From: Ferdinandcohnia sp047246645
GTDB taxonomy: Bacteria > Bacillota > Bacilli > Bacillales > Bacillaceae_L
Direction: 5' to 3'
NCBI RefSeq assembly: GCF_047246645.1
Contig: NZ_JBFOKR010000009.1
Span: 151,849 to 215,848, forward strand
Length of the DNA stretch: 64,000 nt
The position numbers and the translations under genes were made by a program. Position 1 is the first letter of the stretch, and each line of letters begins with the position of its first letter. A model generated the notes under the pieces. It saw only the letters and a program-made list of their open reading frames with translations. It searched no databases and had not been told where the DNA came from. Shown here one piece after another: positions 35,125 to 43,575 of this stretch.

Positions 35125-35598
35125 ATGAAAGAAGATAATTCGCAAAAGCCAATTAAAAAGTATCATACTGAGCCCTTTGGACCATTAATCCGGTCAATGA
35201 ACGAATTTTTTACACAACAACCCGTAAAACGTCTACTCGACACAATTGATGAAGTTTTTGATAAACCTTTTCCTTTTGCAACTATTCCAATTGACATGTA
35301 TGAAACTGATACTGATTTAGTAATATCTGTGGACCTGCCAGGAGTTAAAAAAGAGCAAATTGATATTGAATATGCTGAAAAATACGTTACTATTAGCGTA
35401 AACCATATGGAAGAAGTAGAAGAAACAAATGAGAAAATACACTATTATATGAAAAAACATTCCTATAATAAATCAAGCAGAACAGTATCACTCCCCTATC
35501 CAATTTCAAATAAAAATATTAAAGCCTCCTATAAAGACGGTGTACTTAAAATCCTCATTCCAAAGCAACACAGAAAAAAACTATATATCGATGAGTAA
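35125..35598 (+). CDS. Hsp20/alpha-crystallin small heat-shock protein
   Basis: 157 residues. The alpha-crystallin domain spans about residues 50-140: PIDMYETDTDLVISVDLPGVKKEQI, SVNHMEEVEE, then SRTVSLPYPI and YKDGVLKILIPK, which is the beta-strand core with the usual ILIPK end. It is an ATP-independent chaperone. GAGAGGAGC precedes the ATG. Its placement before spore-type small genes suggests a possible spore-associated role, as for CotM, but sequence alone does not show it. A TGAATA/CATATTA pair upstream has the wrong spacing for sigma-G. Confidence 0.9.
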   Translation: MKEDNSQKPIKKYHTEPFGPLIRSMNEFFTQQPVKRLLDTIDEVFDKPFPFATIPIDMYETDTDLVISVDLPGVKKEQIDIEYAEKYVTISVNHMEEVEETNEKIHYYMKKHSYNKSSRTVSLPYPISNKNIKASYKDGVLKILIPKQHRKKLYIDE

Positions 35599-35626
35599 AA
35601 GCACCTATTTTTAGGTGCTTCTTTTA
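35598..35626 (+). terminator. Terminator of the hsp20 gene
   Basis: AAGCACCTA-TTTT-TAGGTGCTT then CTTTTA. Follows the stop codon immediately. Confidence 0.8.
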
Positions 35627-35675
35627 TACATACTTTTTCCTATTAAATAGCAAGATACACTTAGGAGGTGCTATC

Positions 35676-35882
35676 TTGGAAAACAAACAACCTGGGAATA
35701 AAAACATGCCTGATTTTAAGGAATTAAACGACAGAATTATTGCAGATGCTGGTGATCAACCCTTCCTAGTTATTAAAACAAATCTCGATCCTAAAAGTGC
35801 TGTAGAAGATAATCCTTATTATAAAGAATCAGACTCTGAGTCTAAAAAACAGTCCTTTACATCTTATTTTGAAGAATCATAG
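35676..35882 (+). CDS. Hypothetical small protein upstream of csgA, 68 aa
   Basis: 68 residues starting at a TTG codon with a near-perfect AGGAGGTGCTATC before it. It has a conserved-looking core MPDFKELNDRIIADAGDQPFLVIKTNLDPKSA and a polar tail. It contains no cysteine, membrane segment or signal peptide. It directly precedes csgA, as YbxH does in B. subtilis, and may be its counterpart. I give no symbol because I cannot recall that sequence well enough. Confidence 0.7.
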   Translation: MENKQPGNKNMPDFKELNDRIIADAGDQPFLVIKTNLDPKSAVEDNPYYKESDSESKKQSFTSYFEES

Positions 35883-35898
35883 GAAATGGTGATATACA

Positions 35899-36150
35899 TT
35901 GGATAAAACACTAGGCTATTTAATTGAGGCTATCTCAAATTACGATGAAGAACAAAAAGCATCAAAAACAATTTTAACGAAGATTATGAAACATCAATAT
36001 CATTCTGAAGAGGCATTTGTTAGAGACCTTAATGATCAAGAAATTGAGTTCTTGAATCATGTTCTCCCAGATGAGATTAATTATGCTATGGAGGAACGGG
36101 ATTTTAAACGTGTTCAAGAATTAAATGAGGTATACGAATTACTAACTTAA
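35899..36150 (+). CDS. csgA: CsgA-like sigma-G-dependent spore protein
   Basis: 83 residues. It begins MDKTLGYLIEAISNYDEEQKAS and ends LNEVYELLT. This agrees with B. subtilis CsgA (TLGYL...FLNHVL...EI.YA...RA.ELNEVYELLL), a small protein expressed in the forespore. The middle FVRDLNDQEIEFLNHVLPDEINYAMEE is highly similar. It starts at TTG with AGGAAATGGTGA before it. It is the second gene of the small cluster behind hsp20. Biochemical role unknown. Confidence 0.85.
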   Translation: MDKTLGYLIEAISNYDEEQKASKTILTKIMKHQYHSEEAFVRDLNDQEIEFLNHVLPDEINYAMEERDFKRVQELNEVYELLT

Positions 36151-36185
36151 TCCATTTTGTACAATGAAAAATTGAAGGTGAAAAC

Positions 36186-36332
36186 ATGAATTCTAAAGGA
36201 TTTAGCACTAAGCAATATTCTGACACAAATGTGGAAGAGGTAAAGATATTAAATGCAAATTCTGGTTTATCATACAATGAAGCTTTGCAATTGCTAGCTA
36301 AACAATACAATGAAAAAAATGGCAAAAAATAA
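36186..36332 (+). CDS. Hypothetical protein, 48 aa
   Basis: 48 residues from the ATG at 36186, with GAAGGTGAAAAC before it. Content is polar and helical: NVEEVKILNANSGLSYNEALQLLAKQYNEKNGKK. It has no cysteine or membrane segment. It follows csgA by 35 bases and precedes a strong terminator, so is likely in the same operon. Its sequence resembles gamma-type SASP tails only in being small and Asn/Gln-rich; I would not name it as one. Confidence 0.7.
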   Translation: MNSKGFSTKQYSDTNVEEVKILNANSGLSYNEALQLLAKQYNEKNGKK

Positions 36333-36342
36333 TATTATGAAT

Positions 36343-36378
36343 GTAAAAGAAAGCTGTACAAGAACAGCTTTCTTTTAC
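36343..36378. terminator. Bidirectional terminator, csgA cluster / yppG
   Basis: GTAAAAGAAAGCTGT-ACAAGA-ACAGCTTTCTTTTAC is a perfect 15-bp stem between converging genes. T tracts occur on both sides as part of the stem. Confidence 0.9.
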
Positions 36379-36384
36379 TATATA

Positions 36385-36771
36385 TTACACTTTAAAAGTT
36401 TTAGTTAACCCTTTAACAATCGAGTTTACCTGGTTAACTGCTCCCATCATTTGTCCTGCTGTATCCATCATTTTGTTAATATCGTATGTTCCATCCTTTT
36501 TCTTAAACTGTGAAAGTATCCCTTGAACCGCCTTTTGTTCTTGCTTTGTAGGAATCCCCTGTTGCATAGGGTACGGTGTTGGATAAGGACTATATTGCAT
36601 ATGTCCTTGAAAACTGTTTGGTTGAAAAGGTACTTGAGGAAACGCTGTGAAGTTATTTGGGTATGGGAGATATCCATTTGTGAAATGCTGATAATTTGGT
36701 TGATTATAATATGGCCAAGAGTAACCATACTGTCTAGCTGTATATTCTTTCCTCCTATTGTTATAATACAT
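36385..36771 (-). CDS. yppG: YppG-like protein
   Basis: 128 residues. The first 75 are rich in Tyr, Pro, Asn and Gln (YGYSWPYYNQPNYQHFTNGY...), a low-complexity stretch typical of coat-associated proteins. The last 50 are a conserved helical part, EQKAVQGILSQFKKKDGTYDINKMMDTAGQMMG. This is the YppG layout and is found between yppE and csgA-like genes. AGGAGG is 11 bases from the start. Function unknown, possibly spore-coat related by composition. Confidence 0.82.
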   Translation of the reverse strand: MYYNNRRKEYTARQYGYSWPYYNQPNYQHFTNGYLPYPNNFTAFPQVPFQPNSFQGHMQYSPYPTPYPMQQGIPTKQEQKAVQGILSQFKKKDGTYDINKMMDTAGQMMGAVNQVNSIVKGLTKTFKV

Positions 36772-36879
36772 TTCGGAACAAACCTCCTATATATTCTTTG
36801 TTACAGTTTATGAAAAAGGTAGGTCTTTTGTGTAATTAATGACTCTGTTTTCTAGGTACCTGTCTAAAAATCGGCATAT

Positions 36880-36909
36880 AAAAAAGATACCCGTTTTTAA
36901 AGGCATCTT
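36880..36909 (-). terminator. Weak terminator after yppE
   Basis: Minus strand: AAGATGCC-TTTAAAAACG-GGTATCTT, then TTTTTAT; short stem with one G-T pair. Confidence 0.5.
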
Positions 36910-36921
36910 AATCGTCAGTAA

Positions 36922-37278
36922 TTATGAAAGATTATCTATAATACTATCGAGTACGTACAGTATTGATTCGTACATATTCTTAAATCGTTTTTCTTTCGTG
37001 TCGGTGTAAAAACTTTGAATTGAGATTAATTGTATATTCTCATGAGTTGCATCAATCTGATTTATATGGATATTTTTGGGTCTCTCACTTATAATCCAAG
37101 CCTTTGACAGCTCACTCCAGCTATCCGCCACTTTCATTACATCATCAACAAACGGCTTTACATCATTATAAAAGTCTGCTTCATAAGTTTCACGTGTCTT
37201 GACTTCTTCATGTCTGGCTACTGATTGATTGCAGAGCTCCTTCAATAATTTTGACTTTGCCAGCAATTCTGTATACAT
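36922..37278 (-). CDS. yppE: YppE-family protein (DUF1798)
   Basis: 118 residues, all-helical, starting MYTELLAKSKLLKELCNQSV and with the motif EADFYNDVKPFVDDVMKVADSWSELSKAWI (residues about 33-62). This fits the DUF1798 (YppE) family, a small Bacillus helical bundle of unknown function. A TTGAGGTGAG site precedes the start. Minus-strand neighbours are yppD and yppG as in B. subtilis. Confidence 0.85.
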   Translation of the reverse strand: MYTELLAKSKLLKELCNQSVARHEEVKTRETYEADFYNDVKPFVDDVMKVADSWSELSKAWIISERPKNIHINQIDATHENIQLISIQSFYTDTKEKRFKNMYESILYVLDSIIDNLS

Positions 37279-37307
37279 ACTCTCACCTCAACATATATCA
37301 TACCTTG

Positions 37308-37568
37308 TTAATAGCTATATGTTAAGTGAAAAGAGCGTCCTGTTTTTTCTTTTGAATTATTCTGTTCCTTATTATCATAATCCACTTTTGCTACTGATAG
37401 TAATTGATTTTCTATTTGTTTTACTTTTTGCAGATTTTTATTTCCTTCTTCATATGCAGATTGATTAACCTCTGCTTGTAAGACCTTTTCCATTTTAGAT
37501 AAAGTTAAAATAATTTCGTCCAGTCCGTCCAGTACAATGTCTTTATTGGATAGTTGTTCTTTCAACAC
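37308..37568 (-). CDS. yppD: YppD-like protein
   Basis: 86 residues. I start it at the GTG at 37568, as AGGAGG is 7 bases away; the ATG at 37574 is only one base from that site. The product is helical and amphipathic (DIVLDGLDEIILTLSKMEKVLQ) with a polar C-terminus. The symbol rests on its position between yppE and yppC as in B. subtilis rather than on a sequence signature. Confidence 0.7.
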   Translation of the reverse strand: MLKEQLSNKDIVLDGLDEIILTLSKMEKVLQAEVNQSAYEEGNKNLQKVKQIENQLLSVAKVDYDNKEQNNSKEKTGRSFHLTYSY

Positions 37569-37805
37569 CTTCATCCTCCTCAGTACTCTTTTCCAAATGT
37601 ATTCTAGCCTCTTTCTCTAACTCCTTCACACTTGACAAAACTAGTTTCTATTCGTCAAAGAAAGTGGTTTTCCACATGCATATCGTTGCCAATTCGACAT
37701 TCCTTATCCTCTCCTCTAGCTTTTAGATTTCCGGTAAACATCTTGTAACCAAGGGAATGTTATCTTATGAAGTTGCTCACACTAGTTGTAGGAGGTGAAT
37801 TATCC

Positions 37806-37910
37806 GTGGCTAAAAAAGACAAGAAGAAAAACAAACAAAGACCAAATGAAGAAACTGCAACAGGTTATGGGGATAAAAAATTAGAAGGACCTAACCGACC
37901 AGCAGAATAA
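37806..37910 (+). CDS. sspM: SspM-like small acid-soluble spore protein
   Basis: 34 residues from a GTG at 37806 with AGGAGGTG before it. Lysine-rich start (MAKKDKKKNKQRPNEETATG) and tail YGDKKLEGPNRPAE. This resembles B. subtilis SspM, which ends KKLGGPNRPST. It probably packages forespore DNA or stabilises the core. It is transcribed against its neighbours and is followed by a good terminator. Very small, so confidence rests on the conserved C-terminus. Confidence 0.75.
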   Translation: MAKKDKKKNKQRPNEETATGYGDKKLEGPNRPAE

Positions 37911-37935
37911 GAATATGACATGGAACGTTACATAC

Positions 37936-37966
37936 AAAGGCTGAATTCTCAGCCTTTGTTTTTTAT
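37936..37966 (+). terminator. Terminator of the sspM-like gene
   Basis: CAAAGGCTGA-ATTC-TCAGCCTTTG, a 10-bp stem, then TTTTTTATT. Confidence 0.88.
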
Positions 37967-38058
37967 TAAGAAAAACTAGCGGCACAAGATCTATAATTAC
38001 ACATATCTAGAAAGGAATGAAATTTAAACTTTTTTACATGAATTACAACAATGGCTTA

Positions 38059-39075
38059 CTAAAATAATTCCTTCAAAAGGATTCCCGCTTGTAGTTGCTT
38101 TTGTTTCTTTAAATACCAATCTGTTATATCTAACTGACTATCTAGTTTGACTTCATGAAACCACCTCTTATTTCGTTTACCTCTGTACCAATCCTTAGTT
38201 TCATCTCTATGATGTTTGATCACGGGATAAGTTGTCCGTAAAAAAGGTGTATTACGAAATTTTTTCCCAATGATAAAACGTTCATAATCAAATCTTGATC
38301 CAGTATGCTCAACCTTTTTAGAAAATTGATAAAAGGATGCAAAGAGTTTTTGATCGAATAATAGTTCAGCTAGCTTTTTCCCAAGCTCTATTCTTTGATT
38401 TAGGTTAGTAAAGTCATGAACTGAGAATCCATACAACCTGCCACCTAATGTTGGGAAAACTACAGAACTGAAATGCAAATAATCCTGTAGGTTATAAAAA
38501 AGGGTCCTAAATACCTTTCTCTTATATATTGGTTGTTCAATCACTGGCATTTGAATAATATTTTGCTCATTTATAATTTGAGAAGCAATTAACCTCTTCC
38601 CCTCTCGAAATCTCCAATAATACTCCCACTCCGCCTCAATAAATGTTGAAACTGAAAAGGATTTTAGCAGATAAAACAAAGGTATATTAAACTCTTTAGA
38701 GTATTGATAAATTAGTAACTGCGGATAAGCATCAGAAAAAATGAGCCAATTTGCTCTTTCATAGGTTAAAAACACCATTTTCCTTTCATTATTTGTTAAA
38801 ACCTTTGGAAACCATTCACCTTCCAAATCCGTCATATTCCATCCTGCATTTCTTGATACCATACTCGCTAGAAATGACCATTTAATATCATTATTTTTTT
38901 GAAAATATCCTGCATATGATTTTGTTCTTGAGATATTATCTAGGTTCCCTTTATCTGTGCTTTTCTGTATCTCGTTAATTATTCCTCTTTCAAAATTTGA
39001 ATAAACATGCTTTTTCTTTCTCCTTATTCTTACCTGTTTTTCAATATCTGCAATTGTTGAATTACCTGTAATCAT
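38059..39075 (-). CDS. yppC: YppC-family protein (DUF2515)
   Basis: 338 residues from the ATG at 39075, which has GAGGTG 9 bases before it; an earlier in-frame TTG is inferior. The sequence is basic with aromatic-rich motifs: NNDIKWSFLASMVSRNAGWNMTDLEGEW (about 74-101) and YWRFREGKRLIASQIINEQNIIQ. This matches DUF2515, with B. subtilis YppC next to recU. It is soluble, with no obvious catalytic motif. Divergent from recU-ponA, with about 200 bases between. Confidence 0.85.
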   Translation of the reverse strand: MITGNSTIADIEKQVRIRRKKKHVYSNFERGIINEIQKSTDKGNLDNISRTKSYAGYFQKNNDIKWSFLASMVSRNAGWNMTDLEGEWFPKVLTNNERKMVFLTYERANWLIFSDAYPQLLIYQYSKEFNIPLFYLLKSFSVSTFIEAEWEYYWRFREGKRLIASQIINEQNIIQMPVIEQPIYKRKVFRTLFYNLQDYLHFSSVVFPTLGGRLYGFSVHDFTNLNQRIELGKKLAELLFDQKLFASFYQFSKKVEHTGSRFDYERFIIGKKFRNTPFLRTTYPVIKHHRDETKDWYRGKRNKRWFHEVKLDSQLDITDWYLKKQKQLQAGILLKELF

Positions 39076-39280
39076 AGTCAAAGCACCTCACCTATTAGTG
39101 TAACCAACCTCATGCTGAGAAAACGCCATAAACCTATATATTCACTCGTATAGTATGGTATAGTGTACGTAATCGGATATAGACCAGTAATGTAGTTGTA
39201 AGTCCTGAGATAATTTCTTTAAACTATTTCATGGCATTTTCTGATATGATAGATTATAGGTTTTTTAAGGGGGGAGTATA

Positions 39281-39880
39281 ATGGAGTTCCGTTATCCCAA
39301 TGGGAAAATCTATAAACCTCAGGAGGTAAAAAAGACACCTTATCTAAAACAAAAGCTCTATAGTAACAGGGGTATGACGTTAGAGGAAGACCTTAATGAA
39401 ACCAATGTCTACTACCTAGAACACAAGATTGCTGTGATTCACAAAAAACCAACACCTGTACAAATTGTTAGTGTTGATTATCCCAAAAGAAGTGCTGCTG
39501 TGATTAAAGAGGCATATTTTAAACAAGCATCCACAACTGACTATAATGGTATTTATAAAGGGCGATATATCGATTTTGAAGCTAAGGAGACAAGGAATAA
39601 AACATCTTTTCCTCTGCAAAACTTTCATCAACATCAGATTAAGCATATGTCCGATATTTTACAGCAAGGTGGAATTTGCTTTGTCATCTTACGTTTTACC
39701 GTCTTAGATGAAATTTACTATCTTGATGCTTCACATTTATTATCATTCTGGGAACGACAAAACGCTGATGGTAGAAAATCAATCACCAAGAAGGAAATCG
39801 AAACATTCGGTCATCTATTAGAAATCGGCTACCATCCAAGAATCGATTATATTAAAGTAATTAATCACCTTTATTTTTAA
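39281..39880 (+). CDS. recU: Holliday junction resolvase RecU
   Basis: 199 residues, dimeric endonuclease that cleaves four-way DNA junctions and modulates RecA. The active-site residues are visible: TLEEDLNETN (Glu), STTDYNGIYKGRYIDFEAKET (Asp and the E-x-K pair) and KTSFPLQNFHQHQ. AAGGGGGGAG precedes the ATG. It is separated from ponA by 24 bases and is likely co-transcribed, as in Bacillus. A normal length. Confidence 0.96.
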   Translation: MEFRYPNGKIYKPQEVKKTPYLKQKLYSNRGMTLEEDLNETNVYYLEHKIAVIHKKPTPVQIVSVDYPKRSAAVIKEAYFKQASTTDYNGIYKGRYIDFEAKETRNKTSFPLQNFHQHQIKHMSDILQQGGICFVILRFTVLDEIYYLDASHLLSFWERQNADGRKSITKKEIETFGHLLEIGYHPRIDYIKVINHLYF

Positions 39881-39904
39881 AGCACTGAAAGGTAGGAATA
39901 AAGT

Positions 39905-42448
39905 ATGTCTGAAAAATATAAAACACGTGAAGAACGTCGACATGCTCAAGGTAGCAAAACCAAGAAGAAAAGTACTAAAAAACCTAAACATTCACTATTC
40001 AAAAGAATATTATTGATATGTTTTGCACTAGGTATCATTGGTATTGTAACCGGTGTAACAACATTTTTTGTTCTTGCGAGTGGAACTCCGCCATTAGATG
40101 ATTCTTTACTTAAAGACCCATTATCTTCAAAAGTATACGACATAAATGGTGAGCAAATTTTCGAATTTGGAGCAGAAAAGAGGACCTATGTACCTCTTGA
40201 TGAGATACCTGAGGATTTAAAAAATGCTGTATTAGCAGTTGAAGATGCTCGTTTTTATGAGCATCATGGTTTGGATATTATCCGTCTAGGAGGGGCAGTA
40301 ATTGCCAATATTACCAATGGATATGGTTCTGAAGGTGCAAGTACAATTTCCCAACAGGTAATTAAAAATTCCTTCTTTACTGAAGGTGAGAAAAAACTGA
40401 AAAGAAAGGTACAAGAGCTCTGGCTTGCTTTTCAGTTAGAACGTAAATATTCTAAAGATGAAATCCTGGAAATGTATTTAAACAAGATTTACTACGGTGT
40501 GGGTAATACATATGGAGTTGCCCAGGCATCAGAGTTATATTTTGGAAAGCCATTGGACCAACTTGAGCTTCACGAAGCAGCTTTTATTGCAGGAAGTGGA
40601 CAGAACCCAGGAATTCATAATCCATTTAAAAATCCAGAAAGAGCACAAAACAGACGTAATGTCGTCTTAACTCTTATGGCACGTCATGAGTTTATAACTG
40701 AGGATGCGGCAAAAGCTGCAAAAGAGATTCCATTATCCTCTTCAATTGTGGAGTCAACAGAAGAATCTCTACCCATTGATTCTTTTCTTGATCAAATAAA
40801 GAATGAACTTAAAGAATATGGAGAAATTGATGTTTACAATTCAGGTGTTAAGATTTATACAACCTTTGACCCTGATGCTCAAGCTCACGTTGATTCACTG
40901 CTTGCAAATGAAAATCCTGATATTCAATTCCCTAACGATGAGTTTCAGGCTGGAATTGCAGTTGTTGACACTAAAACCGGAGAAATCAGAGCCCTAGGTG
41001 GTGGTAGAAATCAATCAGCGAACTCTCGGATTAATTTTGCTGTCGATCCACTTAACCAACCAGGGTCTACTATAAAGCCAATTATTGATTACGGACCTGC
41101 TGTTGAGCAGTTCAAATGGTCAACTTACCATCAAATCAAGGACGAACCGTATACCTATACAGGTGGTAAAGCAATAAATAACTATGATAGAAAATTCATG
41201 GGGCAAATTAGTATTAGAACTGCCTTAGCACATTCTAGAAATATTCCTGCTCTGAAAACATTCCAGGAAGTTGGCCCTTCTAAAGCCAGAGATTTTGCTG
41301 TTTCTTTAGGAATACCTTTAGAGGAACAAATTAATGAAGCGTACTCTATCGGTGGTATTGAAGGTGGTATCTCTCCTCTTCAAATGGCAGGAGCATATGC
41401 CGCATTTGGTAATAAAGGAAATTATATTAAACCACATGCCGTAAAGAAAATTGTTTTTCCTGATGATACCGAGGTCAATTTAGCACCTGAACCAGAACCA
41501 GTTATGTCAGAAGCGACCGCATTTCTGATTACAGATATGTTAAAATCAGTGCTGGACTTTGGGTCTGCACGTGGATATGATGTATCAGGATTACAAATTG
41601 CCGGTAAAACTGGTACAACGAATTATGACCCTGCAGTTGCTAAGGAGAATAATATTACTTCTGGGGTACCAGATGTCTGGTTTAGTGGATATACACCAAA
41701 CTATACAGTCGCTATTTGGACTGGTTATAAGGACAATAACACACCAATTCAAGGTGGCGAACAGAATATGGCTAAGAAATTATTCAGAGACATCATTACA
41801 CATGTTTCTGAAGGTGATGATGCTGGGGACTTCCCAATGCCTAAATCTGTTGTTCGTGTTGGAGTTGAAAAAGGTTCAGACCCAGCTAAGCTTCCTAGTG
41901 AGTTTACACCTAAAGAAGAAATTGTTTATGAATACTTTGTCAAAGGAACAGAACCAACAGAGGTTTCTGACAAATACGATAAGTTAACTACACCAACAGA
42001 CCTTTCTGTTATGTATGACCAAGTTCAGAATCAAATAAATCTCTCGTGGGCTTACTCTGAGGCTGAGCTTGAGAAAATTAGCTTTGAAATAAGTGTCTCA
42101 ATCGATGAAGGACCTGCAAAAGTACTGACTACAACTAAAGAACTCACATACGTTGTTCCAGATGCAATTCCAGGAGCGATTTATAGCTTTAGTGTTGTGG
42201 CCGTAAGTGATGAAAATCCTGAAAAACGAAGTGAGTCAATTACAAATACCATTGAGGTACCTGAACTACCTGAAGAAGAACTTGAAGAACCACTCCCACC
42301 AGGAAATGGTGATGGCGATGGCGATGGTGACGGAGAAGGTGATGGGAACGGAAATGGCGATGGTGACGGTGGAGAAGGCGATGGAGTGGGAGGTATTGGA
42401 TTACCTACTTTCCCCCCCAATCCCCCTGGAAATGGTAATGATCGCTAA
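39905..42448 (+). CDS. ponA: Bifunctional penicillin-binding protein 1A/1B (PonA)
   Basis: 847 residues. A basic cytoplasmic start and one membrane helix (about 31-54) come first. The glycosyltransferase domain contains EDARFYEHHGLD (about 110-121, catalytic Glu) and SEGASTISQQVIKN. The transpeptidase has GSTIKP (serine about 392), HSRN and KTGTT. An FN3-like domain and a Gly/Asp-rich tail end the protein (residues about 801-845). It makes and cross-links peptidoglycan. GpsB is its usual partner and is also in the window. The tail DNA (42306-42395) is a simple GGTGATGGC repeat. Confidence 0.96.
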   Translation: MSEKYKTREERRHAQGSKTKKKSTKKPKHSLFKRILLICFALGIIGIVTGVTTFFVLASGTPPLDDSLLKDPLSSKVYDINGEQIFEFGAEKRTYVPLDEIPEDLKNAVLAVEDARFYEHHGLDIIRLGGAVIANITNGYGSEGASTISQQVIKNSFFTEGEKKLKRKVQELWLAFQLERKYSKDEILEMYLNKIYYGVGNTYGVAQASELYFGKPLDQLELHEAAFIAGSGQNPGIHNPFKNPERAQNRRNVVLTLMARHEFITEDAAKAAKEIPLSSSIVESTEESLPIDSFLDQIKNELKEYGEIDVYNSGVKIYTTFDPDAQAHVDSLLANENPDIQFPNDEFQAGIAVVDTKTGEIRALGGGRNQSANSRINFAVDPLNQPGSTIKPIIDYGPAVEQFKWSTYHQIKDEPYTYTGGKAINNYDRKFMGQISIRTALAHSRNIPALKTFQEVGPSKARDFAVSLGIPLEEQINEAYSIGGIEGGISPLQMAGAYAAFGNKGNYIKPHAVKKIVFPDDTEVNLAPEPEPVMSEATAFLITDMLKSVLDFGSARGYDVSGLQIAGKTGTTNYDPAVAKENNITSGVPDVWFSGYTPNYTVAIWTGYKDNNTPIQGGEQNMAKKLFRDIITHVSEGDDAGDFPMPKSVVRVGVEKGSDPAKLPSEFTPKEEIVYEYFVKGTEPTEVSDKYDKLTTPTDLSVMYDQVQNQINLSWAYSEAELEKISFEISVSIDEGPAKVLTTTKELTYVVPDAIPGAIYSFSVVAVSDENPEKRSESITNTIEVPELPEEELEEPLPPGNGDGDGDGDGEGDGNGNGDGDGGEGDGVGGIGLPTFPPNPPGNGNDR
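42306..42395 (+). repeat. Low-complexity Gly-Asp coding repeat in ponA
   Basis: A run of GGNGAY/GGNGAR codons (GGTGATGGCGATGGCGATGG type) encodes about 28 residues of G(D/E/N) repeats near the ponA C-terminus. Simple slippage-prone repeat, so its length may vary between strains. Confidence 0.85.
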
Positions 42449-42473
42449 AAACAAAATTTAATACAACAACTGC

Positions 42474-42513
42474 AAAAAAAAAATAACGCACATTTACGTG
42501 CGTTATTTTTTTT
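42474..42513. terminator. Bidirectional terminator between ponA and ypoC
   Basis: AAATAACGCAC-ATTTAC-GTGCGTTATTT with T tracts on both sides. It ends inside the ypoC stop. Confidence 0.9.
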
Positions 42514-42898
42514 GCTTTGATCTTATAATCTTGCTTTTAGCATATAGTTTTATTTGTTCATTGTAAAGTTCGCACAATTGAACAAATGAATGATGGAGTT
42601 TTGGATTGTTTTTAATAAACTCGAAACGTTCAGTAAAGTTAATTGGTTTATATTCTAGACTATTCGCTTCTTCAATAAGGTTTTCTTCACTAGTGAAGTC
42701 CTTAAGGTTTGTTATGGATAATAAAATTAAAAACTGGTGAATTGACGCGCACATCAATTCTGCAACAGCTGATTTATTTCTAGCGCTAAAAAGTGCGCTA
42801 AGGCTCGTCTTTTGTTTTTCCCAGTTTGTTAGAAGTAAAGCAACTGCACTTTCTCTATCGTCGTCTGTAACTACTTCTAGAGTTTGATAGTTATCCAA
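42503..42898 (-). CDS. ypoC: YpoC-like protein
   Basis: 131 residues, all-helical, no cysteine cluster or membrane segment of note. It begins MDNYQTLEVVTDDDRESAVALLLTNWEKQKT. Its start overlaps the nth stop by eight bases, so is translationally coupled to nth. B. subtilis YpoC sits at exactly this position. Function unknown. Confidence 0.8.
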   Translation of the reverse strand: MDNYQTLEVVTDDDRESAVALLLTNWEKQKTSLSALFSARNKSAVAELMCASIHQFLILLSITNLKDFTSEENLIEEANSLEYKPINFTERFEFIKNNPKLHHSFVQLCELYNEQIKLYAKSKIIRSKQKK

Positions 42899-43550
42899 CC
42901 TTCTCTTTCCCCTTCATTCGCTTCTTACCTTCCCTACAGACCTCCAACAAAGGACAAATCTCACATTGTGGTGACTGTGCCTTACAATGATATCTTCCAA
43001 AGAAAATCATTCTATGATGAGTTACTGACCATTCTTCCTCAGGAACCTTTTTCATCAAAGTTTTTTCAACTTCTAGTACAGAGTCTTTCCATTTACAAAA
43101 ACCTAATCGTTTACTTACTCTTTCCACGTGTGTGTCTACAGCAATTGCTGGAATCCCAAATGCTACAGAAACAACAACATTCGCTGTTTTTCTTCCTACA
43201 CCGGGTAATTTAGTTAATTCATCTCTATCCCTTGGTAATTCGCCACCATATTCTTCAAGTAACATTTGACATAATTTACGGATATTTTTTGCTTTATTTC
43301 TAAACAACCCGATTGAACGTATATCATTTTGTAACTCTTCTAAAGACACTGCTAAATAATCTTCAGGTGTCTTATATTTTTCAAATAAAGATGCAGTTAC
43401 CTTGTTTACTAATGCATCGGTACATTGTGCCGATAAAGACACTGCAATAACTAATTCAAATGGATTTCTGTGATTTAATTCGCAATGTGCTTCTGGAAAC
43501 ATTTCTCCCATTGTATCTAAGCAAAATTGTATTTGTTTTTTCGTAAGCAT
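42891..43550 (-). CDS. nth: Endonuclease III (DNA glycosylase/AP lyase)
   Basis: 219 residues. It removes oxidised pyrimidines and nicks the abasic site. The helix-hairpin-helix is LPGVGRKTANVVVSVAFG (about 111-128, catalytic Lys included) and the catalytic Asp is in AIAVDTHVERVS (about 133-144). The 4Fe-4S cluster cysteines are CKAQSPQCEICPLLEVC (CX6CX2CX5C, about 190-206). It lies between ypoC and dnaD, a conserved trio. Confidence 0.96.
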   Translation of the reverse strand: MLTKKQIQFCLDTMGEMFPEAHCELNHRNPFELVIAVSLSAQCTDALVNKVTASLFEKYKTPEDYLAVSLEELQNDIRSIGLFRNKAKNIRKLCQMLLEEYGGELPRDRDELTKLPGVGRKTANVVVSVAFGIPAIAVDTHVERVSKRLGFCKWKDSVLEVEKTLMKKVPEEEWSVTHHRMIFFGRYHCKAQSPQCEICPLLEVCREGKKRMKGKEKVG

Positions 43551-43575
43551 ATAATCACCTTGTTCTAAGAGCTAA

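Noticed and set aside
42181..42420. Minus-strand Pro/Ser-rich frame in ponA
   Set aside because: Antisense to the Gly-Asp repeat; composition is an artefact of the repeat.
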